A stretch of 15,259 nt of DNA, taken from NCBI GenBank assembly GCA_038212325.1, contig JBBQUQ010000081.1, positions 1 to 15,259 on the forward strand, given 5' to 3'. This DNA comes from CAIVAT01 sp038212325 (GTDB lineage: Bacteria; Bacteroidota; Bacteroidia; Bacteroidales; FEN-979). Each line of letters opens with the position of its first letter. Positions within the stretch are counted from its first letter, which is position 1. The notes under the pieces were generated by a model. That model did no database searches. It was not told the origin of the DNA and was given only the letters and a program-made list of their open reading frames with translations. Below, piece by piece: positions 1-6,433 of this stretch. Position numbers and translations under genes: made by a program.

Positions 1-183
1 AGTCAGTTTTAGCTGACTGTCACGAAGAAATATCTATTGCAGTCAGTTTTAGCTGACTGTCACGAAGAAATATCTATTGCAGTCAGTTTTAGCTGACTGT
101 CACGAAGAAATATCTATTGCAGTCAGTTTTAGCTGACTGTCACGAAGAAATATCTATTGCAGTCAGCTTTAGCTGACTGTCAC
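1..183. repeat. 40-bp tandem hairpin repeat array (4 full units plus a partial fifth)
   Basis: Four identical 40-bp units lie at 1-40, 41-80, 81-120 and 121-160, followed by the first 23 bases of a fifth at 161-183. Each unit starts with AGTCAGTTTTAGCTGACT, which can fold into an 8-bp stem with a TT loop. In units 1-4 one pair is a G-U wobble if + strand RNA is made. In the fifth unit a T-to-C change turns it into a perfect palindrome. The remaining 22 bases of each unit are also identical, so these are not CRISPR spacers. The window begins exactly on a unit boundary, so the array probably continues to the left. The function is unknown; it resembles expanded REP-type hairpins. Confidence 0.95.
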
Positions 184-204
184 AAGGGTTTGTTAAAGCA
201 AATT

Positions 205-218
205 GGGGCTTTAGCCCC
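205..218. repeat. Perfect hairpin related to the tandem array
   Basis: GGGGCTTTAGCCCC is a 6-bp perfect stem closed by a TT loop. Its central GCTTTAGC is the same as the centre of the fifth unit of the adjacent array. It lies about 150 bp beyond the 3' end of the radical SAM gene, which reads toward it. There is no T-run, so a terminator role is not obvious. The form is typical of short REP-like hairpins in Bacteroidota intergenic DNA. Confidence 0.7.
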
Positions 219-336
219 ATAAATTAATGATAAGAAAACCTTATATTGACTTTTGATTCGTTTGATTCGTTTTGGGTTACTAAACAATCCCCAGGAGGCA
301 ACTGTTCCTAAATTCCCTGACCACAGGTCCCTGAAC

Positions 337-361
337 ATGCGCGCGTTTGTAACGCGTGCAT
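337..361. repeat. Hairpin just downstream of the radical SAM gene
   Basis: Two 11-base arms (337-347 and 351-361) pair around a 3-base loop with one non-Watson-Crick position. That position is a G-U wobble in + strand RNA but an A-C mismatch in - strand RNA. It sits 7 bases after the stop codon of the - strand gene. It could act as an mRNA 3'-end structure, but no T-run follows it on the - strand, so a classical terminator is not supported. Confidence 0.6.
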
Positions 362-368
362 CGTTGAA

Positions 369-2618
369 CTACACAGTTACCAAACACCCGCTTTTCGTCA
401 GGGCGCCTGCAACAGGCCCATTCCAGAACGCCGCGAAATCTCCCATCCGGTTTGCCTGGTAACTTTCTTCAAGTTGCCGGAACGTCACCGGATCATGCTT
501 CCCGGGAACAAGAAGCGAAAAGATCCCCATCAGCCATCTCCCCACAGCCTCGCTCGCCGGGATGGCAACCTCCTTCTGCGGCGCCTGGATGGTGATTCTT
601 GCCGCGGGCGAAGATTTCCCCTTTTTTATCCGGGTGTAAAAGCTGATTGCCGGAATCGCGCCAAGCCAGATGACACGGGAATGGGGTTCGGGCTTGCCCG
701 GCGGGATGACCGAAGATTCGGGCGGAACGTAATATGCTGACACATAATAAGGGTCCCGGGCCAAAATATCCCTGATAAAGAACCGGTCGACTGTCGTGTG
801 TGGCACGCGAAAATCAAACCACTCCTCCAGCGGATATTCGAAACATATTCCATGCATGTAGTTGTACAGCGATTTCTTCAACCCTTGGCTGAATGCTGCA
901 TGGTCACAGCCCTTGTGATCGATGGGGATGAGGTCGTTGTTGGCAAACGTGCCGGGAGGGGTCTCTTCCTTTTCAATCCCGAACCGCTGCGGTTCCAGTC
1001 CCACCGGGCTGTGCGCCGTCATCGCAAACTGGTGCCAGAAGCCCGACTGAACCACCCCTTCCTCGAAAAGCTGCCGAACCACCTCCAGCGAATCGATGGT
1101 CTCCCGCGCTGTTTGGGTGGGGAAGCCGTACATCAGGTAGGCGTGTACCATGATCCCGGCCCCGGTAAAATTGCCCGCCACGCGCGCCACCTGCGAAACG
1201 GTGACTCCTTTGCTGATCATCTTCAGGATGCGGTCGGAAGCCACCTCCAGCCCCCCCGAAACTGCTATGCAGCCCGAAGTCCTGAGCAGCATGCACAGGT
1301 CGCGGGTAAAATTTTTCTCAAACCGGATGTTCGTCCACCACACCACCGTGATTTTCCGCCGGAGGATCTCCAGCGCCAGGTCGCGCAACAGTGTGGGCGG
1401 GGCGGCTTCGTCGGTGAAATGGAACCCGTGGTTCCCGGTTTGCGCCATGATCGCCTCCATGCGGTCGCAGATCAGCGACGGCCTGTTCGGTTCATAGCGC
1501 TTGATATAGTCGAGCGTCACATCGCAAAAGGTGCATTTGCCCCAGTAGCATCCATGCGCCAGCATCAGCTTGTTCCACCGGCCGTCGCTCCACAGCCGGT
1601 GCATGGGATTGGCAACTTCGAACACCGACAGGTATTTGTCGGTTTGAAGGCCGGAATAGTCGGGAGTGCCGGTTTCATGTGGTGCCGCATCCGCCTCCTT
1701 CGACCCGTCGAAAAAAGCAACCGTTCCATCCACCCGCACGAAGGTGCGTTTCAGGTTTTCCAGGCTACGTGTTCCGTTAAGATATTCGGTAAGGCAGAGG
1801 AGCGGAACCTCCCCGTCGTCGAGGGTGATGAAATCGACATAGTCGAAAACCCGCGGATCGGCCAGCGACCTTAGCTCCGTATTGACGAAACCGCCGCCCA
1901 TCGCCACTTGAACTCCCGGATGGTTGTTTTTGATCCATTGTCCGCATTTAAGTGCGCTGTAGAGGTTCCCCGGAAACGGCACCGAGAGGGCGACCAGCGT
2001 TGGCTGGTGCCGTTCGACCTTCTCTTCGAGCAGCCTGGTGAGCACCCCGTCGATAAAGCTCCCGGGATGGTCAAGCGCTTGCTGCAATTCATCGAAGGAG
2101 GAGGCCGACCGGCCGAGTCGTTCGGCATACCGGCTGAAGCCGAAATGCGGGTCGATGACTTCGGTGATGAAGTCGGCGATATCTTCGAGGTAGAGCGTGG
2201 CCAGATGTTTCGCACGGTCGTGGATTCCAAGGTGGCCGAAGTCGCGGTCGAGGTCGGTGATCTGTTTAAACCGTGAGGCCTCCGGAAGCCACTGGCGGCC
2301 GCATACCAGGTGTGCCAGTTCAGGGTTTCGCCCCTGCAAAAAACCAATCACAGGGCCGATGGTGCCGACATACCGATCCTGCATCTGCAACATCCGCCGG
2401 ATGTTGCCCGCCGGGCTGCCCATCCGCCTTCCTGCTTCCCCAAACATCCCCTGCAGCCCCTCTTCCGAGAACACCTCCAGGATCACCCCGATCCCCAGGT
2501 CGCACTGCCACGAAATCACCTCCCGGGTATTCATAAACCCCTTCAGGCAAGCCGTGGCCGGGTATGACGTATTCAACTGCGTAAACGGCGGCGTAATGAA
2601 GAGGATCGACTGGTTCAC
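369..2618 (-). CDS. B12-binding-domain radical SAM protein
   Basis: A 749-residue protein. The N-terminal stretch (ILFITPPFTQLNTSYPAT) and the region around residues 207-275 (LSVPFPGNLYSALK, GGGFVNTE, LDDGE) look like the cobalamin-binding Rossmann domain of class B-type radical SAM enzymes. The radical SAM core follows, with its cluster cysteines at C357, C362 and C365. Their spacing is CX4CX2C (CYWGKCTFC) rather than the textbook CX3CX2C. It should bind a [4Fe-4S] cluster and S-adenosylmethionine in the cytoplasm; the substrate is unknown. The start is GTG at 2618: an in-frame TAA lies five codons upstream and the first downstream Met (M29) would remove conserved sequence. The gene is GC-rich, unlike the accessory patch beyond the tRNA. 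No biosynthetic partner or RiPP precursor is visible beside it. The fold assignment is firm; the reaction is not known. Confidence 0.9.
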   Translation of the reverse strand: MNQSILFITPPFTQLNTSYPATACLKGFMNTREVISWQCDLGIGVILEVFSEEGLQGMFGEAGRRMGSPAGNIRRMLQMQDRYVGTIGPVIGFLQGRNPELAHLVCGRQWLPEASRFKQITDLDRDFGHLGIHDRAKHLATLYLEDIADFITEVIDPHFGFSRYAERLGRSASSFDELQQALDHPGSFIDGVLTRLLEEKVERHQPTLVALSVPFPGNLYSALKCGQWIKNNHPGVQVAMGGGFVNTELRSLADPRVFDYVDFITLDDGEVPLLCLTEYLNGTRSLENLKRTFVRVDGTVAFFDGSKEADAAPHETGTPDYSGLQTDKYLSVFEVANPMHRLWSDGRWNKLMLAHGCYWGKCTFCDVTLDYIKRYEPNRPSLICDRMEAIMAQTGNHGFHFTDEAAPPTLLRDLALEILRRKITVVWWTNIRFEKNFTRDLCMLLRTSGCIAVSGGLEVASDRILKMISKGVTVSQVARVAGNFTGAGIMVHAYLMYGFPTQTARETIDSLEVVRQLFEEGVVQSGFWHQFAMTAHSPVGLEPQRFGIEKEETPPGTFANNDLIPIDHKGCDHAAFSQGLKKSLYNYMHGICFEYPLEEWFDFRVPHTTVDRFFIRDILARDPYYVSAYYVPPESSVIPPGKPEPHSRVIWLGAIPAISFYTRIKKGKSSPAARITIQAPQKEVAIPASEAVGRWLMGIFSLLVPGKHDPVTFRQLEESYQANRMGDFAAFWNGPVAGALTKSGCLVTV

Positions 2619-2709
2619 GGGTTGTAAAGGTTATGGTTACCGGCAGCGCGTAAAGATAGGCAACCTTCCCGCTGCTTCACCCAACCCGAATTTTTTTTTC
2701 TCATATCCC

Positions 2710-2739
2710 TTGGAAAGTAAAAGACTTTTTGTATTTTTG
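2710..2739 (+). promoter_or_regulatory. Bacteroidota-type promoter of tRNA-Asn
   Basis: TTG (2710-2712), a 19-base spacer, then TATTTTTG (2732-2739) match the -33 and -7 (TAnnTTTG) elements of Bacteroidota primary sigma promoters. Transcription would start just before the tRNA 5' end at 2750. Confidence 0.75.
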
Positions 2740-2749
2740 CACCCCAAAT

Positions 2750-2823
2750 TCCTCCTTAGCTCAGTTGGTTAGAGCATCTGACTGTTAATCAGAGGGTCGC
2801 TAGTTCAAGTCTAGCAGGGGGAG
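2750..2823 (+). tRNA. tRNA-Asn(GTT)
   Basis: Full cloverleaf. The acceptor stem TCCTCCT (2750-2756) pairs with AGGGGGA (2816-2822) with one G-U. The D arm is GCTC...GAGC. The anticodon stem TCTGA/TCAGA encloses loop CTGTTAA, giving anticodon GTT (Asn). The T arm GCTAG-TTCAAGT-CTAGC is perfect. The discriminator is G at 2823, and CCA is not encoded (the sequence continues CCTG). It has its own consensus promoter and terminator. Its 3' end marks the abrupt switch from GC-rich chromosome to the AT-rich accessory patch, as at tRNA integration sites. Confidence 0.97.
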
Positions 2824-2829
2824 CCTGAT

Positions 2830-2868
2830 AAAGAGCCACTTACACGAATTTTTGTGAGTGGCTCTTTT
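2830..2868 (+). terminator. Rho-independent terminator after tRNA-Asn
   Basis: AAAGAGCCACT (2830-2840) pairs perfectly with AGTGGCTCTTT (2857-2867). Three further pairs (CAC/GTG) lie in the loop, and the 3' arm runs into TTTT. It begins 6 bases after the tRNA. Confidence 0.85.
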
Positions 2869-3072
2869 CATTTGCCACAAAATTTGCCACATAACCATTT
2901 TGGAGGTGCCCAAACAAAATGATTTTTAGGTTGCTGATTATCAAAGCGAATTATTTTAAACAAATTTCACTTGATAGGTTATGAAAATTAATTCTCATAT
3001 TTCTGAAATTAAATATAACATTTGAAAACAGAACTATTTACAGATAATCAGTCAATTACACATTTTTCATAA
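2869..3072. other. Gene-free AT-rich stretch after tRNA-Asn
   Basis: No credible gene is present. The start carries a short direct duplication (ATTTGCCACA followed by ATTTGCCACA with three bases between). Such sequence is often seen immediately after tRNA genes that host tyrosine-recombinase elements, but no integrase gene or second copy of the tRNA 3' end was found in this window. Confidence 0.4.
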
Positions 3073-3405
3073 TTAATTCATTCCTAATTGTTGTATTCTT
3101 TTCAGTCGTTTTTTCTGGTAATCTACAATCTCCTTGTATAAAGGAAAACTTTCCTTGAAAATTAAATGGGTCAAGCCGCAGGCAATTACATTTCCATCAA
3201 TTGGTTTTATAACACACATTATTCCGGAAATGTCGCCACTGTTATGAACATATGTAATTGTTAGTTCACTTTTCAGCGTTATTGGATTCCCTTGATCTCG
3301 TAAAGATTGAACAAGGTCTCGTGTTGGAAATGCCATTACTGGCAAAGATTGCTGTAATTTACTGGTCAAATTCGCATATTGTTCTTTTATATCCATGGGT
3401 GACAT
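3073..3405 (-). CDS. Hypothetical protein (110 aa)
   Basis: I do not recognise a family. The product is a soluble protein without signal peptide or membrane segment. The middle (LKSELTITYVHNSGDISGIMCVI) alternates like beta strands and the end (KEIVDYQKKRLKRIQQLG) looks helical and basic. The start ATG (3405) directly follows a TAA in an overlapping frame (TAAATG), which suggests translational coupling to a short upstream frame (about 3462-3536 region). A second in-frame ATG lies three codons later. It lies downstream of, and in the same orientation as, the 199-residue frame at 3592-4191, so the two may share a transcript. AT-rich like its neighbours. Confidence 0.6.
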   Translation of the reverse strand: MSPMDIKEQYANLTSKLQQSLPVMAFPTRDLVQSLRDQGNPITLKSELTITYVHNSGDISGIMCVIKPIDGNVIACGLTHLIFKESFPLYKEIVDYQKKRLKRIQQLGMN

Positions 3406-3461
3406 TTAATATTCAAATTCCCGATCCTCAATAGGAATCGTATCATCAAATCGTGATTAAA

Positions 3462-3536
3462 TTATTCAGCAGTTATCATAACCGCGTTGGATGCCTCATA
3501 CGATAAATCGTCAATATCCATAAATGTTTTTATCAT
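3462..3536 (-). CDS. Possible small ORF (24 aa) between two unknown genes
   Basis: ATG at 3536 opens a 24-codon frame reading MIKTFMDIDDLSYEASNAVM and ending ITAE. It begins only 6 bases after the TAA of the restored end of the preceding gene (3543). After its stop, another frame reads DDTIPIEDREFEY and stops exactly at the start of the 110-aa gene. The two pieces may be halves of one small acidic protein broken by an indel, or chance. Spacing and residue content favour a real, perhaps broken, small gene. Confidence 0.3.
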   Translation of the reverse strand: MIKTFMDIDDLSYEASNAVMITAE

Positions 3537-3542
3537 GAAATC

Positions 3543-4191
3543 TTAATTCCACATCTTTTTCAGCCCTTCTGATGGAAATGCCCTGGTGTCATCAAAATTT
3601 TGCCACAATTGAATTTTTTCTGATAAAAAAATCGATACCATCTTTTTCGAAATAGTGATAAAGCCGTTGATTTGGTTTCATTTCATTAAATAATGCCAAA
3701 CAAACCGATAAATAGTCATTGGTTGGAGGCAGTTTCTTCGCCAATTCATAGTTTCTTTTGAACCATTCTACATGATCATCATCCAGACCAGTGATGGATG
3801 AAGCAAAGAAACTCTTTCTCTTATTATAATAATGAAACGAGATCATCTTGGTTTTCAGGCAGAGTAGCAAAAATTCTTTTGCCGATGAAGTAGCAGGATC
3901 AAGGTGGATTTTCAAGATTCTATCCTTTTCAAACCCCAGATGTATTTCAATCGCATACGCTTTCTGATCGATATTGAGCATCCTAAACCTCATATATGGT
4001 TCTGGTCTATTCGATGGGTCTATTCCGAAATACTTCAGATCATCAGACGGACATATTAAAAGTAAACATCCCTTTGGATCATTATTATAAAGCACCGAAC
4101 ATGGGATCACATGCTCTGGTGTAAATTCCTGGAGGTTAACTTTAAGTTCATACGGATACCAGAATCCTTTGTTGAAATTCGGATTTTCCAT
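3543..4191 (-). pseudogene. Hypothetical protein, apparent frameshift near its 3' end
   Basis: The uninterrupted frame runs 4191-3592 (199 aa). It is soluble, with no recognised domain. It is rich in aromatic and charged residues (KGFWYPYELKVNL, YMRFRMLNIDQ, FHYYNKRKSFF, YHYFEKDGIDF). Near the end the gene crosses a homopolymer of seven A on the + strand (3625-3631). Reading with six instead of seven joins the frame to LSEKIQLWQNFDDTRAFPSE and GLKKMWN, ending at TAA 3543-3545. That gives about 215 aa and a tail that looks far more protein-like than the current IRKNSIVAKF. The restored stop lies 6 bases before the next small ORF, as expected in an operon. It could be a true mutation or a base-calling error. 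Start ATG 4191 is the only good candidate. Confidence 0.55.
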
Positions 4192-4320
4192 GAATGACAG
4201 GGTTAGTAATCGAATCTGTCAAAAGTAGAGAATTTTGATTTTAACTGTACAAAAAAATTAGTCAAATTAAAGTTCCCAAATTGCGAATTTTATATTGCAT
4301 TTATAGTCAGGTTTTATCAA

Positions 4321-4506
4321 ATGGAGAGAATATTTGCAAAAAGCACCTTAAGAGCGTTTTGGGAAGCACACCCCGAATCGGAGCAGTATTTAAAAACATG
4401 GTATGAGACGGCTTTGAATTCAAGTTGGAAAACTCCAAATGACGTAAAGCAAAGCTATGCAAATGCAAGTATTTTAAAGGAGAGTAGCGATGCAAACACG
4501 ATCTAA
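4321..4506 (+). pseudogene. higB: HigB-family toxin with internal deletion
   Basis: The first 50 or so residues (MERIFAKSTLRAFWEAHPES, then EQYLKTWYE, WKTPNDVKQSYANASIL) match the N-terminal half of HigB-family mRNA interferase toxins, which are normally about 95-105 aa. The 61-aa product then jumps to SDANTI and stops. This resembles the usual end of these toxins (DKI-A-TI), so about 35-40 residues carrying the second half of the fold appear to be deleted in frame. It would not be expected to be an active ribosome-dependent nuclease. The antitoxin frame follows and overlaps it, in normal higB-higA order. Family call is from memory of the family; the deletion is inferred. Confidence 0.75.
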
Positions 4507-4657
4507 AAGTACGGGTATGAATATTACGCCAATAAAAATTGAGACCGATTATCAAAAAGCACTAAAAAGACTTGAAGTTGTTTTTGATGTAGCAATTGGA
4601 ACACCAGAAAGTGATGAGGCCGATTTGAAAGAACCTCTATTCCATTCCTGCGAATAA
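4490..4657 (+). pseudogene. higA: HigA-family antitoxin, truncated N-terminal fragment
   Basis: From ATG 4517 the frame reads MNITPIKIETDYQKALKRLE, then VVFDVAIGTPESDEAD, the characteristic start of HigA-type antitoxins that follow HigB. An in-frame ATG at 4490 overlaps the higB end and is preceded by AAGGAG. After ESDEAD the similarity stops, and LKEPLFHSCE followed by TAA is read from the opposite strand of another gene remnant (4637-4846). The normal product is about 110-125 aa with a DNA-binding HTH in its second half; that half is missing here. Autoregulation and toxin control should therefore be lost. Confidence 0.7.
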
Positions 4658-4846
4658 ATCCATATCGGCGCTTTGAGGCGGATTTTTTGGTGTTTTTTTA
4701 GGTGGTGGTTTGATTTCTTTCTTGATTTCAACTTTTCGAGGTTCAATGGGTCGGGTGTCCACGAAATATGCCAGATTCAATAAATCCCTGATAACCTTTG
4801 ATTTTCCTGCCGAAGAGGATTTATTACACAACCTCCATTCTTTATC
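4637..4846 (-). pseudogene. C-terminal remnant of an unidentified protein
   Basis: An open frame begins just after a TAA (4847-4849) and ends at TAG 4637. It reads DKEWRLCNKSSSAGKSKVIR, DLLNLAYFVDTRPIEPRK, then a lysine/proline-rich linker and a short acidic-hydrophobic tail DMDLFAGME. No plausible start codon or ribosome site is present (only a TTG at 4831). The linker-plus-DLF tail resembles the C-termini of some DNA-processing or modification enzymes, but I cannot name the family. The end overlaps the truncated higA frame on the other strand, so a deletion joined two unrelated genes here. Confidence 0.45.
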
Positions 4847-4856
4847 TTATTCAAAA

Positions 4857-5162
4857 TCAATGTTGACATTTTTTCAACGTTGGTTTGTAGTGCCCAGGGG
4901 GGTATTGACTTTTGAGGATAATAACAGGTACTTTGCAGCCATGTATTTCAAATCGAGCATGCGCCGTAAGGGATTCTTTTTCATTGGGAATGTTGGTGCC
5001 CAGGAAATCAATATCCAGAGTTGGACGTGTTTGTTCTTTGCTATACGAATAAAGGAGAACTCCGCCCTTCAGGCAGAAATTGTTAGCATAAAGTGAAAGG
5101 GAGAGACGATATAACAACCGTTCCTGAAAGTAACGTATGATCACAAGTTGGAATGAGAGATT
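4857..5162 (-). pseudogene. AbiEii/AbiGii-type nucleotidyltransferase toxin, remnant
   Basis: The frame shows the family hallmarks: SFQLVIIRYFQERLLYRLSL, FCLKGGVLLYSYS and RPTLDIDFLGTNIPN. These are the helix preceding the active site, the GG motif and the DxD metal site of the AbiEii nucleotidyltransferase fold (type IV toxin of phage abortive-infection systems). Normal proteins are about 220-300 aa. Here similarity ends shortly after DIDFLG and the frame stops at 4857. The 5' end is also damaged: the first 20 or so residues are replaced by a hairpin repeat at 5172-5191, and only a GTG (5144) is available as a start, inside the conserved region. No AbiEi-like antitoxin is present. Confidence 0.7.
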
Positions 5163-5171
5163 TTCAACACG

Positions 5172-5191
5172 CCTTCTCTTTCAGGAGAAGG
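5172..5191. repeat. CTTCTC/GAGAAG hairpin repeat, copy 1
   Basis: CCTTCTC and GAGAAGG form a 7-bp perfect stem around TTTCAG. Related copies lie at 6249-6286 (inverted) and 8759-8798. This copy sits between the RES toxin 3' end and the broken AbiEii 5' end. On the + strand it is followed by AAAACCC and seven T, so it might also weakly terminate + strand transcripts. Confidence 0.65.
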
Positions 5192-5203
5192 AAAACCCTT
5201 TTT

Positions 5204-5656
5204 TTATTTCTTTAATCGAGTGTCAAAATAGAAATTCTGGTGATGTGAGATTTTTATTCTTTTATAATCCGGATGATTGCAGTTTAAAATAAAATTATGC
5301 GAACTATGAATTATGCAACATGGAACTTTAAGAGCGATAGTTTCTTCTTTTTGAACCCAATTTTCTGCAATTTCTGAAAGTATGGTTGGAGCAGGATAAT
5401 TAACCCAATTTTTTGGCAGGTATGATAATTCTATTTCTTTTATAGAATCATCTGGAATTTCTATTGTCAGGATAACTAAATCCGGCACCAACATTGGCGG
5501 AATATGAACAATTGTTTCTAAAAGTGCAATTTCTTTATTTTCTCCCGTATATAGTACAGGCGTACCCTTCTTGTTCCATCTTCCTCCATATATAGCAGCT
5601 CCTAATCCTGATATGTCATTAGCATGCTTTTTTCCTGTTATTCTGTATACAATCAT
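5204..5656 (-). CDS. RES-domain toxin (NAD+-degrading) of a RES/Xre module
   Basis: A 150-aa RES-domain protein. Family members (Res, ParT, MbcT) deplete NAD+ or ADP-ribosylate targets in the cytoplasm. The signature is intact: GGRWNKKGTPVLYTGENKE, then ALLETIVH. The putative catalytic residues R26, Y36 and E47 have exactly the 10- and 11-residue spacing known for the Arg31/Tyr41/Glu52 triad of Pseudomonas putida Res. Length is normal and no frame damage is seen, so it is probably active. ATG 5656 lies 3 bases after the stop of the upstream antitoxin gene, indicating one transcript and coupled translation. It is the only apparently intact toxin in an area of broken ones. Confidence 0.92.
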   Translation of the reverse strand: MIVYRITGKKHANDISGLGAAIYGGRWNKKGTPVLYTGENKEIALLETIVHIPPMLVPDLVILTIEIPDDSIKEIELSYLPKNWVNYPAPTILSEIAENWVQKEETIALKVPCCIIHSSHNFILNCNHPDYKRIKISHHQNFYFDTRLKK

Positions 5657-5659
5657 ACG

Positions 5660-6118
5660 CTAACTGTATACACCATGTTCAATCCTTCCAATAATATCTT
5701 TAACTTTAGACACTCCGCCTGGCATTTCAATTAAATCAACAGGTTCCATGCCACCAAGTGCAGTGTTAGGTAAATTTAACCATTTGAAAAAATTACGATC
5801 ATTTCCAAACACTTCTGAACCATAAAGAAATAAATCAGTAATTTCAAAAAGTTTAATTGAAAAGTTTCTTTCCAAATTTTTATTTGACCTGGTCCAGCGA
5901 TAAAGCGTAGGAGTAGAAATGTTCAACATATTGGCCATTAAATCTCGAGAAAGATTAAAATGAATTCTGAAATTTTGGATCACATCAGCACTCACTCCTT
6001 TAGAAGCAATTTGTATAAAGTCAAATGGACTTTCGACTTTTGATTTTAAATGCTTTTTTCCAAGAATTTCGATTAGTTTCTTGTAATGCTCCGTTGATGT
6101 TTCAATTTCTTGTATCAT
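5660..6118 (-). CDS. Xre/MbcA/ParS-family antitoxin
   Basis: A 152-aa partner of the RES toxin. Residues about 41-90 (GVSADVIQNFRIHFNLSRDL, MANMLNISTPTLYRW) form the Xre-like helix-turn-helix. Residues about 105-152 (FFKWLNLPNTALGGMEPVDL, IGRIEHGVYS) are the toxin-binding domain that blocks the RES active site, including the typical C-terminal GRIEHGVY. Antitoxin precedes toxin, the usual order for this class. It is expected to neutralise the toxin and repress its own promoter. Start ATG 6118 lies about 26 bases downstream of a TATCTTTG box. The protein is full length. Confidence 0.92.
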   Translation of the reverse strand: MIQEIETSTEHYKKLIEILGKKHLKSKVESPFDFIQIASKGVSADVIQNFRIHFNLSRDLMANMLNISTPTLYRWTRSNKNLERNFSIKLFEITDLFLYGSEVFGNDRNFFKWLNLPNTALGGMEPVDLIEMPGGVSKVKDIIGRIEHGVYS

Positions 6119-6143
6119 TTGATAATATATTTTATTGATTGAA

Positions 6144-6151
6144 CAAAGATA
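6144..6151 (-). promoter_or_regulatory. Putative -7 element for the Xre/RES operon
   Basis: On the - strand the sequence is TATCTTTG, a perfect TAnnTTTG -7 box, about 26 bases before the antitoxin ATG. A TTG lies upstream but at short spacing (14 bases), so the -33 element is uncertain. Confidence 0.5.
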
Positions 6152-6248
6152 CGAGAGAATTTCTTCAATTTCGGATTTTTTTAAAAATTATTGCCAACGC
6201 TTTGCCCGTAAAACCATGTGCTGTTGTAATTTGCATTTAATTAAAACC

Positions 6249-6286
6249 ACCTCAACCCCCTGACCCTTTCTCCTGAAAGAGAAGTG
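6249..6286. repeat. CTTCTC/GAGAAG hairpin repeat, copy 2 (inverted)
   Basis: In reverse complement it reads CCACTTCTCTTTCAGGAGAA then AGGGTCAGGGGGTTGAGG. This closely matches 8759-8798, including the trailing GGTCAGGGGG. The stem TTCTC/GAGAA surrounds CTGAAA. It is a dispersed repeat family rather than a gene-specific signal. Confidence 0.65.
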
Positions 6287-6433
6287 GAATTGGCCTGGGA
6301 GAATGTCCTCCTCGCCTTCGCAACAGTTTGCCCAAAATGTTTGGTTGGCAAGAGTTTGTTGGTGAGTAGGGTCTGTGTTCTGACCGGAACTTTCTGATTT
6401 TTTTCTCCCGATGAATTTCAGTAAATTTGTAAT

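Larger units (their letters stand above)
6119..6433. other. Intergenic region with hairpin repeat copy 2
   Basis: No gene is supported. It holds the promoter of the Xre/RES operon at its left, a CTTCTC/GAGAAG-type hairpin (6249-6286), GC-richer filler with a small GGTC...GACC hairpin near 6370-6385, and the start region of the 142-aa gene at its right. Confidence 0.6.

Noticed and set aside
1..183. CRISPR array
   Set aside because: The parts between palindromes are identical in every unit, so there are no spacers; no cas genes are present.
798..1874. Long + strand open frame (358 aa)
   Set aside because: It is antisense to the radical SAM gene, whose motifs are unmistakable; GC-rich DNA produces long shadow frames.
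2869..2910. attL site of an integrated element
   Set aside because: The duplicated TTTGCCACA is suggestive, but no integrase and no matching repeat of the tRNA 3' end were found, so it is kept only as context.
3625..3631. Programmed -1 ribosomal frameshift at the seven-U run
   Set aside because: A -1 shift leads to a frame that stops without the protein-like tail; the needed shift is +1 or -2, so an indel is simpler.
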